This document shows, piece after piece, positions 44,701 through 53,029 of a stretch of DNA of 62,387 nucleotides. The notes below the pieces were generated by a model. The model saw only the letters and a list, made by a program, of their open reading frames with translations. It searched no databases and was not told the origin of the DNA. Source of the stretch: Alphaproteobacteria bacterium (lineage in GTDB: Bacteria > Pseudomonadota > Alphaproteobacteria > UBA11222). Numbering within the stretch: position 1 is the stretch's first letter; each line of letters opens with the position of its first letter. The translations under genes and the position numbers were made by a program. Location: the NCBI GenBank assembly GCA_009693835.1, contig SHWM01000004.1:1-62387 (forward strand). The letters are read 5' to 3'.

Positions 44701-46612
44701 TGTACAGACAACACCGTTCAGCGTGATTGGATGCGGCGACATGTCGGGCGATGTGTTTGGCAATGCAATGCTGCGCTCGCGCCAGATCAGGCTGCTGGCG
44801 GCATTTGACCATCGCGACATTTTTATTGATCCGGCTCCTGATCCGGAAATCAGCTTCGGGGAACGCGAACGTTTGTTCAACCTGCCGCGTTCGTCCTGGG
44901 CGGATTATAACGAAAAACTGATCAGCGCGGGTGGCGGCGTTTTCAGCCGGACACGCAAATCGATTGCCCTCACGCCGCAGATGCAGGCGATGACCGGACT
45001 TACCCAGGATACCGTGACGCCGGCCGAGCTTATCCATGCGTTGCTAGGGGCCGAGACTGATCTGTTATTTTTTGGCGGCATCGGAACCTATCTTAAATCC
45101 GCGCGTGAAACCCACCTTGATGTGGGCGACAAGGCCAATGACGGGGTGCGTATTGATGGGGCCAGGGTGCGCGCCAGGGTTATTGGCGAGGGCGCCAATC
45201 TTGGCTGCACCCAACTGGGCCGCATCGAATATGCGCTGCGCGGGGGCGCCATCAATACGGATGCGGTTGATAATTCGGCCGGGGTGGATTGTTCCGATCA
45301 CGAGGTAAACATCAAAATCGCACTGGGCGCCGTCGTGCAGGCGGGCGATCTGCCGCTCAAGCAGCGTGATCTGCTGCTCGCGTCGATGACGGATGAAGTG
45401 GCCGAACTGGTGTTACGGGACAATTACCAGCAAACACTTGCCATCAGCCTTGAGGCGGCGCGGTCGCACCATATGCTGGACTCGCATGCTCGGTTTATCC
45501 GCGAACAGGAAAGGCTGGGCCTGCTCAACCGCGCCGTCGAATTTCTGCCGGATGACGCGGAGATCACCCAGCGTGCAAGTCAGGGCCAAGGCCTTACACG
45601 CCCGGAAATCTCTGTTCTGGTGGCCTATGCCAAGAACGGCATGCGGCAGGAATTGCTGACCAGCGACATACCGGACGCGGATTTTTTCCACGAAGATCTG
45701 CTGAGTTATTTTCCTAAACCCCTGCGCGACACCTATTCCGGCGCGCTGTTAGGCCACCAGTTACGGCGCGAAATCATCGCATCCATGCTTGCGAACAGCA
45801 TTGTGAACCGGGCTGGCGTCAGTTTTGTTACTGGAATCCGCGAAGAAACAGGATTTTCCACTGCCGAGATTGTACGCGCTTTTGTGGTCGCGCGGGCAGC
45901 GTTCGATCTGCGCGCTTTCTGGCAATCGCTTGAGGCGCTGGACAATCAGGTGACGGCCGAAGTGCAAATGCGCATCCATATTGACGGGCGGGATCTGATC
46001 CGGCGCGCGACGATCTGGTTCCTGCGTAATGTGAAGCAGCCAATGGATATGGGCGCGGTGATTGCCGCCTACCGGCCCGGCATTGCCAGCCTGCGTAGTG
46101 AAATTCACCAATATCTGTCGGACTTTGAAGGGGAAGCGCATGCGCAGCGTCTGCAGGCCCTTTTGACCGAGCACGTGCCCGAGGAAATTGCGCGGCTTGC
46201 GGCGCTGCTGCACCCGCTGGGGGCGGCTACGGATCTGGTGATGGTGGCGCAGGCCACCGGCCAGAGCGTGGGCGAGGCGGCGCGCGCCTTTTTCCAGATC
46301 GGCGCGGAGCTGAATCTGGACTGGTTATGCAGGGCGGCTGAAAAATCGTCGCCTGATGAACATTGGGAAAGACTGGCCATGAACGCAGTCGTCGATGATT
46401 TTTATGGGCAGCAGCGCACCCTCACCTCGCAGGCGCTGAATATGGCGAAAATACCTGGCGCCGCGGCGGACGCACTGGAACAGTGGCGGGACAGGCATGC
46501 CCCTGCCCTGCGCCGCACCGCCGGACTGATTGATGAAATGCGCACAGGGGCCATCAGCATCGCCAAACTGGCCTTCGTCAACCGTCAGATGCGCGATCTG
46601 ATGAATAAATAG
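41780..46612 (+). CDS. NAD-specific glutamate dehydrogenase, large (about 180 kDa) type
   Basis: A 1610-residue NAD-GDH of the large bacterial type (GDH-180), which oxidises glutamate to 2-oxoglutarate and ammonium. The long N-terminal regulatory region has ACT-like segments ([24 protein letters not shown]). The catalytic part has [21 protein letters not shown] and VGSKGGF with the catalytic Lys near residue 848, then [16 protein letters not shown] and [12 protein letters not shown] in the nucleotide-binding region. I chose the start at 41780 ([11 protein letters not shown]) because the conserved domain follows; an in-frame ATG 78 bases upstream gives 1636 residues. Divergent from gdhA. Confidence 0.94.
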   Translation: [1610 protein letters not shown]

Positions 46613-46646
46613 GCCGTTGACGCCACACCTGGTCTAGATTGCGGCG

Positions 46647-48014
46647 ATGATCCATTCGCCGGCTGACACCGCCGCGCGGCCCGCAATTTCGCGGCGGCGC
46701 GGGCAATATGCCTGGGCCCTGCTGGACTGGGCACACCAGCCTTATTTCACATTGATCGCGACTTTTATCTTCGCGCCCTATTTCGCCAACCATTTTACCG
46801 GCAACGCCGTGCGCGGACAGGAAATCTGGGGTTATAGCCAGTCCTTCGCGGGCGCCTGCATTGCCTTGTTAAGCCCGCTGCTGGGCGCCTTCGCCGACAG
46901 GATGGGGCGGCGCAAGCCATGGATTGCTGCGTTTGGTGTGAGCTACGTTCTAGGCAATGCGCTGTTGTGGTTTGCGGCGCCCGATACGCCTCAGGCCATG
47001 CCGCTGGTGTTGGGCGCGCTGGTGATGGCGGCGATAAGCGCGGAATTCATCATTCTGTTCAGCAACGCCATGCTGCCGGACCTGGTCGAGCCCGCGGAGC
47101 TGGGACGCCTGAGCGGTTTTGGCTGGGGGTTTGGTTATATCGGGGGCCTGCTGAGCCTGATTGTGATTATCGGCGCGCCGGGTTTGAAAAATATGCAGGG
47201 GCAGCTCGTTGGCCCGCTGACGGCCATCTGGTTTTTGTTATTCGCGCAACCCTTTCTTTGGTTTACGCCAGACCGCCCGGCGACGGGGTTGCGTGCGGGT
47301 CAGGCGGTCCGCCAGGGCCTGGCGCAACTGCGCCAGACGGTGCGGCAATCGCGCGGCCATGGCAATGTGTGGCGGTTTCTCATTGCGCACATGATCTATT
47401 CCGACGGCCTCGCCGCGATATTCGCATTTGGCGGTATTTATGGGGCCGGCCTGTTTGGCTGGGAAACCTTCACGCTGGGGCTTTTCGGAATCCTGTTGAT
47501 TATCTTTGCTACAATAGGCGCATTTGCAGGCGGCTGGGCGGATGACCGTTTCGGCTCGCGCCGCACAGTCCTCGTTTCGGTTGCCGGACTGGTTGTGGCC
47601 CTTGTGGGCGCGCTGTCCATCCAGACGGATTCGATTTTTTTCTGGGTATCCGTGGCACCCTTTCACCCGGGCGGGGCGGCGTTCCACAGCGCGCCGGAAC
47701 TGGCCTATCTGGCCAGCGGGGTGCTGATGGGAATTTTCGGCGGCCCCGCCCAGGCCGCCAGCCGTACGCTGTTGGCGCGGCTGGCCCCCGGGGATATGGC
47801 CGGAGAATTTTTCGGGCTGTTCGCCATGACCGGCAAGGCCACGTCCTTTCTTGCGCCGGTGCTGATAGGCCTGACCACCGCCGCGCTTTATTCCCAGCGT
47901 GCCGGAATGGTGGTGATTCTGGTGTTTCTGGTTTCCGGTTTTGCGGCGTTATGGCGGGTGCGGGAGGCGGCTGATGAAAGCGGCCCTGCCGCAGCGCGTG
48001 CAACTGGCGGGTGA
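46647..48014 (+). CDS. MFS transporter, UMF1/Atg22-like family
   Basis: A 455-residue major facilitator with about eleven to twelve membrane helices. The N-terminal YAWALLDWAHQPYFTLIATFIFAPYF and ADRMGRRKPWIAAFG (the MFS motif A loop between helices 2 and 3) match the UMF1 family, whose fungal member Atg22 exports amino acids from the vacuole. A second motif copy, GGWADDRFGSRRTVLVS, precedes helix 8. It follows the NAD-glutamate dehydrogenase after 34 bases, so amino-acid export or import is a reasonable guess. Substrate unknown. Confidence 0.87.
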   Translation: MIHSPADTAARPAISRRRGQYAWALLDWAHQPYFTLIATFIFAPYFANHFTGNAVRGQEIWGYSQSFAGACIALLSPLLGAFADRMGRRKPWIAAFGVSYVLGNALLWFAAPDTPQAMPLVLGALVMAAISAEFIILFSNAMLPDLVEPAELGRLSGFGWGFGYIGGLLSLIVIIGAPGLKNMQGQLVGPLTAIWFLLFAQPFLWFTPDRPATGLRAGQAVRQGLAQLRQTVRQSRGHGNVWRFLIAHMIYSDGLAAIFAFGGIYGAGLFGWETFTLGLFGILLIIFATIGAFAGGWADDRFGSRRTVLVSVAGLVVALVGALSIQTDSIFFWVSVAPFHPGGAAFHSAPELAYLASGVLMGIFGGPAQAASRTLLARLAPGDMAGEFFGLFAMTGKATSFLAPVLIGLTTAALYSQRAGMVVILVFLVSGFAALWRVREAADESGPAAARATGG

Positions 48015-48064
48015 CAAGCACCAGGGAATTCCATTATCCTCTCAACAACTGATAGGGGAATATC

Positions 48065-49714
48065 ATGCCGCTTGATCTGAAAGTGATTTTACCGGAAAGC
48101 CGTATCGCGGCCATGAAGCAGGCCGGACTGTGGCCGGACATTCTGCTGACCGACATGCTGGACAAATGGGTGGCCAGCCAGCCGGACGCCATCGCCATTG
48201 CCGGTTTCAATTCCATGCGGCGGCGGCGCGAAAGCCTGTCTTTCCGCCAGCTTGATCAGTTCTCGCGGCGCATCGCGCTGGGGCTGGTGCATTATGGCGT
48301 CGCGCCGGGCGACATGGTGTCGTTTCAGTTGCCGAACTGGTGGGAATTCGTGGCGCTGCATCTGGCCTGTGTGCGCATCGGTGCGATCAGCAATCCGGTG
48401 ATGCCGATTTTCCGGGAACGCGAACTTTCCTTCATGCTGGATTTTGCCGAAACGAAAGTGGTTTTCGTGCCGCGCGAATTTCGCGGATTTGATCATCCGG
48501 CCATGATGGCGGACCTGCGCCGTAATCTTCCCGCGCTTGAACATGTGTTCGTGCTGGGAGGCGAGGGCAGCCAGAGCTTTGAGGAGAATTTCCTGCTGCG
48601 CCGCCATGAAGATGAGATGAACGCCCAGGCGATATTTGCGGCGCGCCGGATGGGCCCCAATGATGTGAATGAAATGCTGTACACGTCCGGCACGACAGGC
48701 CAGCCCAAGGGGGTGATGCATACGGCCAACACGCAGTTCGGCAGTTTGCAGTCGCTGGCCCCGGCGATTGGCCTCGGCCATGCGGACACGTTGCTGATGG
48801 GCTCGCCGCTGGCGCATCAGACCGGCTTTCTCTATGGCATCATGATGCCGCTTTATCTGGGCATCAAGGTTGTCTATCAGGATATATGGGATGCGCGCAT
48901 TGCGGCGCAGATGATCCAGGATGAAAGGGTAACCTACACCATGGCCTCGACGCCGTTCCTGGCGGACCTGACGGATCATCCCGATGTGCATAAATATGAC
49001 ACCAGCTCGTTGCGGCTGTTCATGTGCGGCGGCGCGCCGATCCCGCGTGTGCTCACCGAACGCGCCACAAGGGAACTGGACATCAAGGTGCTGGCGCTGT
49101 GGGGCATGAGCGAAAACGGCGCACTCACCGTCACCCGGCCGGATGACCCGATGGAAAAGGTCTCCAATACGGATGGAAAGGCGATTCAGGGAACCGAGGT
49201 GCGCATCGTCGATGAACTGGGCAGGCCGGCGCCAGTGGACACAGAAGGCCTGCTGCAGGCGCGCGGCTGCACGCAGTTCGTGGGCTATATGAAAAAGCCG
49301 GAAATGCATGGCACGGATGCGGATGGCTGGTTTGACACGGGCGATTATGCGCGAATGGACGCCGATGGCTATATCCGCATTACCGGGCGCGCCAAGGACA
49401 TTCTTATCCGTGGCGGCGAGAACGTGCCTGTCGTGGAGGTCGAAGAACTGCTTTACCGGCATCCGGCGATTGTGGATGCGGCGATTGTCGGCATGCCGGA
49501 CCCGCGCCTTGGCGAACGCGGCTGCGCCTTTGTCACGCTGACCCCGGGGTCAAGCCTCAGCTTTGCGGAAATGGCCTCTTATTTGACCGATGCGAAACTG
49601 GCGCGCAATTATATGCCCGAACGGCTGGAAGTGATTGCGGAAATGCCGCGCACCGCCAGCGGCAAAATTCAGAAATTCAAGCTGCGCGAAATCGCAAAGG
49701 AGTTTTCGGTTTGA
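48065..49714 (+). CDS. Acyl-CoA ligase (AMP-dependent synthetase), cyclohexanecarboxylate/medium-chain type
   Basis: A 549-residue adenylate-forming enzyme that activates a carboxylic acid to its CoA thioester via acyl-AMP. The AMP-binding signature YTSGTTGQPKGVMHT, the WGMSENGALTVTR A5 motif, GWFDTGDYARMDADGYIRITGRAKDILIRGGENV and the C-terminal catalytic Lys in RTASGKIQKFKLRE are all present. It resembles cyclohexanecarboxylate-CoA ligase and medium-chain fatty-acid ligases more than acetyl-CoA synthetase. RBS AGGGGAA before the ATG. It overlaps the Nudix gene by four bases. Confidence 0.9.
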   Translation: MPLDLKVILPESRIAAMKQAGLWPDILLTDMLDKWVASQPDAIAIAGFNSMRRRRESLSFRQLDQFSRRIALGLVHYGVAPGDMVSFQLPNWWEFVALHLACVRIGAISNPVMPIFRERELSFMLDFAETKVVFVPREFRGFDHPAMMADLRRNLPALEHVFVLGGEGSQSFEENFLLRRHEDEMNAQAIFAARRMGPNDVNEMLYTSGTTGQPKGVMHTANTQFGSLQSLAPAIGLGHADTLLMGSPLAHQTGFLYGIMMPLYLGIKVVYQDIWDARIAAQMIQDERVTYTMASTPFLADLTDHPDVHKYDTSSLRLFMCGGAPIPRVLTERATRELDIKVLALWGMSENGALTVTRPDDPMEKVSNTDGKAIQGTEVRIVDELGRPAPVDTEGLLQARGCTQFVGYMKKPEMHGTDADGWFDTGDYARMDADGYIRITGRAKDILIRGGENVPVVEVEELLYRHPAIVDAAIVGMPDPRLGERGCAFVTLTPGSSLSFAEMASYLTDAKLARNYMPERLEVIAEMPRTASGKIQKFKLREIAKEFSV

Positions 49715-50340
49715 CCCTATCCTTTCAGGTTACAGATGCTTTGCGCGAACATGTCACGCGCAATGTCGCGCAATTTCCCAGCCGCAATCAGCCGGGCGAG
49801 GGGCTGAAACATGCCGCCGTTGCCCTGGCGATTGTTGCCAATGAGGCGGGCGAAGGCGCCCTGCTGCTGACAAGGCGCGCGCCGCGGCTGAACGCCCATG
49901 CCGGGCAATGGGCGCTGCCGGGCGGACGGCTGGACAAGGGCGAAACGCCTGTTGAGGCAGCGCTGCGCGAAATGCACGAGGAAGTGGGGCTGGACGTGCC
50001 CTCGCAGCATGTCATCGGCGTGCTGGATGATTACCCCACCCGGTCGGGCTATCTGATTACGCCGGTCGTTATCTGGGCGGGCGCGGATGCGCGGCTCGTG
50101 CCCAATCCGGCCGAGGTCGCCTCCATTCATCATGTCAGCTTCACCGAGCTGAACCGTCCGGATTCACCGGTGTTCTTCAATATTCCCGAGAGCGAGCGGC
50201 CGGTCATCCGCCTGCTGGTGGAAGACAGTTTCGTGCATGCGCCCACCGCCGCCGTGATGTATCAGTTCCGCGAGGTCTGTATTCATGGGCGCCACACCCG
50301 TGTCGATCACCTGGAACAGCCCGTGTTCGCCTGGAAATAG
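49711..50340 (+). CDS. NUDIX hydrolase (CoA-pyrophosphatase-like)
   Basis: A 209-residue Nudix enzyme. The Nudix box G-x5-E-x7-REUxEExGU is intact: GRLDKGETPVEAALREMHEEVGL. The RAPRLNAHAGQWALPGG lead-in (LL-x-RA-x-L-x2-HxGQ-x2-PGG) is like the CoA-specific NuCoA motif, pointing to a CoA or acyl-CoA pyrophosphatase. Its position directly after an acyl-CoA ligase, with stop/start overlap TTGA, supports a link to CoA thioesters. TTG start; alternative starts inside exist. Length is normal. Confidence 0.87.
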   Translation: MTLSFQVTDALREHVTRNVAQFPSRNQPGEGLKHAAVALAIVANEAGEGALLLTRRAPRLNAHAGQWALPGGRLDKGETPVEAALREMHEEVGLDVPSQHVIGVLDDYPTRSGYLITPVVIWAGADARLVPNPAEVASIHHVSFTELNRPDSPVFFNIPESERPVIRLLVEDSFVHAPTAAVMYQFREVCIHGRHTRVDHLEQPVFAWK

Positions 50341-50430
50341 CGGCAAGTCACAATCCGGTCATGACCGGAAGCACGGCCATATAGAGTTTGATTTCAGGCG
50401 TGACCAAGTGCCGAATGCGTGCCCGGCGTG

Positions 50431-51996
50431 TCATTTTCTCTCACTTAGCCGGCTGGTGACAAAACGGTTCAGCGCCTGTTCCGCGCCGGGTGGCCGGCCC
50501 GCCAGCAACCAGGACAGGACAAGGGTCAGCGCAAAGACGGCGCCGCCTGATGCAATCCGGATCAGCAGCTTTAGCCCAATCGCGAGGCCGTGGAAATCCG
50601 GCATCGCATAAAGCAGCATCGCGCTTATTACCCCCACGGCGAGTAACGGCCGCCATACCGCAGCGGACAGTTGGGCGAGAGAAACCCGGATGACCCGGCG
50701 CAACACAAAAATTGCGAACGGGATGATCATCAGCGAGACCAGCATCCGGATCATGGCAATGCCGCCGATCGTATTGAAACGGCTGCGCAGAAGGCCCAAT
50801 CCCGCAAGCAGCAGAATGGCGTGAAAGAAGGTAATGGAGGCGGCCAGCCGGGGGTGGTTGCTGGCCTGGAGCACCGGATAAAAGGTGCTCAACAGCGCCA
50901 ACACGCCCGCATTAAGGGAAATCCAGCTCACCACCGGGATCATCTCAACCCATTTGGCACCATAGATAAAGCGTACGGCTTCATCGGCGACAATCGCGAA
51001 CCCGATGCTGATCGGAATGCAGATGATGGCGGCGACCGACAGCACGTTCACAAAATTGTTGATCATTTCCCCTGGCGCGTCGCGCAACCGCCCATAGGCG
51101 GGAAGAAAGGCGCGATTGAGCGGCACGAAGGCCTCGAACGTCGGCATGCGCGCCAGATTGGCCCCGACATGGTAATGGCCCATGGAGGATGTTGATCCGA
51201 CGCTCGGGATAAACAGGCGATCAAGCTGCATCGTGAAATAGGATCCCAGGGACTCGATCAATACCCACCCGGAAAATGACCACACCTCGGAAGTTTTTTT
51301 GAAACAGATTCGGGGTCTGTACGGGTGCATGACATAGGTAGCGGCGATTGCTCCCATATGCCCCACCAGTAATCCGCCCACCAGCGCCCAGTAGTTGCGT
51401 AAATACAGCGCCAGAGAAAGTGTAATGATGAATGGAAAAATTTTTTCGAAAATGATCTGAAAAAAATCCCGCCTGAAATCAAGGTTTTTAATGTAAAGCA
51501 CCATGCCAATGTTTTCAAAACCCATCATGAATATGCGCAGCGACATGACGCGCACCACCAGCTCCGCACGCGGGTCGCCAAAATAATTCGCAATGACAGG
51601 CGCCATCAGCAGTACAGTCAGCCCAAATAAAACCCCCGTCAGCACGGTGATCGTCCAGGCGGAATTGATGAAATCCGTATCCGGATCGGCCTTTTGAACC
51701 ACCGACAGGCGCTGACCTTGCATGACGATCAGTTCTGCAAATCCAACCATGATGGAAGCGATGGCGACAAGCCCGAAATCTTCCGGCGTCAGCAGGCGCG
51801 CCAGGATGACGGTACTGAGCAGGCCAATGCTGCGTGAGCCCCACCGTCCGGCGATGATCCAGATGGAGCTTCTGGCCAGGCTGCCATAGATATCCTTGGC
51901 CAAGGACAATTTCAAAGAAATACCGGCGGCGTCGTGCCTTATGACAGCTTTCGGCCATGGCGAAAAAAACCCCCGCATTCTGTTATGTATCAGCAT
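50431..51996 (-). CDS. Polysaccharide flippase / lipopolysaccharide exporter (Wzx-like, MVF/MATE superfamily)
   Basis: A 521-residue membrane protein with about twelve to fourteen hydrophobic segments, of the polysaccharide biosynthesis/export family: RSSIWIIAGRWGSRSIGLLSTVILARLLTPEDFGLVAIASI near the N-terminus, then NSAWTITVLTGVLFGLTVLLMAPVIANYF. The family flips lipid-linked glycans across the inner membrane or exports surface polysaccharide. No glycosyltransferases are next to it, so the glycan is unknown; LPS or an exopolysaccharide is possible. The first 25 residues look unusual for a flippase, and a start further in (for example MRGFF) is possible. Confidence 0.85.
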   Translation of the reverse strand: MLIHNRMRGFFSPWPKAVIRHDAAGISLKLSLAKDIYGSLARSSIWIIAGRWGSRSIGLLSTVILARLLTPEDFGLVAIASIMVGFAELIVMQGQRLSVVQKADPDTDFINSAWTITVLTGVLFGLTVLLMAPVIANYFGDPRAELVVRVMSLRIFMMGFENIGMVLYIKNLDFRRDFFQIIFEKIFPFIITLSLALYLRNYWALVGGLLVGHMGAIAATYVMHPYRPRICFKKTSEVWSFSGWVLIESLGSYFTMQLDRLFIPSVGSTSSMGHYHVGANLARMPTFEAFVPLNRAFLPAYGRLRDAPGEMINNFVNVLSVAAIICIPISIGFAIVADEAVRFIYGAKWVEMIPVVSWISLNAGVLALLSTFYPVLQASNHPRLAASITFFHAILLLAGLGLLRSRFNTIGGIAMIRMLVSLMIIPFAIFVLRRVIRVSLAQLSAAVWRPLLAVGVISAMLLYAMPDFHGLAIGLKLLIRIASGGAVFALTLVLSWLLAGRPPGAEQALNRFVTSRLSERK

Positions 51997-52642
51997 GCGG
52001 GGGGAGGCGGTTGGGTTTCATAGGCCGGACGGTCAAGGGGATCACACACTGCCCGCGATTGCCCGCCAATGATTTGATTAGAATCAATAGCCGCGGGCCG
52101 GAATATGAATTGACAGAATTTCCTGTAGGGCTAGAGCATGATGATATTAAGTTTGCAAATGCCAGAACTTCAGCCTGTCACCCCGGATTTACTCGTCTCG
52201 GCGAAGCAGGGGCTCTCGCCGCGCTAGCGCTGGCGCAGCGGGTCGCTTCGGCGTAGCCTGGAGGGGAGGGAACCCTGCGGCGAATTCCTCCTCCCCCCTG
52301 AAAGGGGGAGGGGGGGGTGGGGGTCCGATTCAACACGGTCACAAATTGCTCTAAATTATTAAATAGACCATCTGTGGACCAGACGGGATCGCCCTAGCGC
52401 AATTCGTGAACGCATTGAAACATAAACATTGCCGTTTCTCACCCCGCCCTAAACCCCTCCCCATCAAGGGGAGGGGATTCCCGCAGCATACTGGGCCTTC
52501 TCCCTCCCCCTCGTGGGGAGGGCCGGGGTGGGGGGCTATACAAGCGGCTCCAACTGATCACAAAGTGCTCTAGCGCAGGATGTGATCATCCGGGATCGGC
52601 CAGATCATCAGATGGAGGAATCGCAAGCGGTAAAAGGGTTGC
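51997..52642. other. Repeat-rich intergenic stretch without genes
   Basis: No gene is seen in these 646 bases. It contains a half copy of the GTCACCCCGG palindromic repeat (52177-52191), a stretch with GGCTCTCGCCGCGCTAGC and GGCGTAGCCTGGAGGGGAGG (52211-52268) related to copy 1 of the GC-rich repeat, and GC-rich repeat copies at 52253-52327 (CTCCTCCCCCCTGAAAGGGG core) and 52437-52537 (CCCCTCCCCATCAAGGGGAG core, ending GGGAGGGCCGGGGTGGGGGG). Several different repeat families have accumulated at this one site next to a tRNA gene. Confidence 0.6.
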
Positions 52643-52717
52643 TGGTGGGCGCGGCTGGGATTGAACCAGCGACCCCCTCGATGTCAACGAGGTGCTCTCC
52701 CACTGAGCTACGCGCCC
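52643..52717 (-). tRNA. tRNA-Val(GAC)
   Basis: Minus-strand cloverleaf of 75 bases including an encoded CCA (52645-52643). Acceptor stem GGGCGCG/CGCGCCC, D stem GCTC/GAGC, anticodon stem CCTCG/CGAGG with loop TTGACAT (anticodon GAC), T stem GCTGG/CCAGC with TTCAATC loop; discriminator A. All stems pair fully. Confidence 0.96.
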
Positions 52718-53029
52718 GATTACCGTGTCCTCTCATATCGTCCCGGCGGGATGGCTGGCAAGCCCTTCCTTTGCGTCACAGATTAAGAGAGTCTTGCAAA
52801 ACAGGATGCGTTAGCCACATCGGGGCCGCCCTTATTGACCTACCTCTCCAGTAACGGAGCCATAAGCGTGGGAAATATGTCATACTTACCGATTAAGTTA
52901 CCATGATGCATTTTTCCGGGGGCGCACAGGGTTGACAGTTACCCCTCTTATCTGGCGTTGTACCCGTTGAGGCATGAGACCCGCCAGAACAGCGGCAATT
53001 AATCGCTTGCGGCGGGATAAAAACCAAGG

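Noticed and set aside
52582..52854. A 90-codon plus-strand frame containing GIEPATPSMSTRCSPTELRA.
   Set aside because: It is a translation of the antisense of tRNA-Val.
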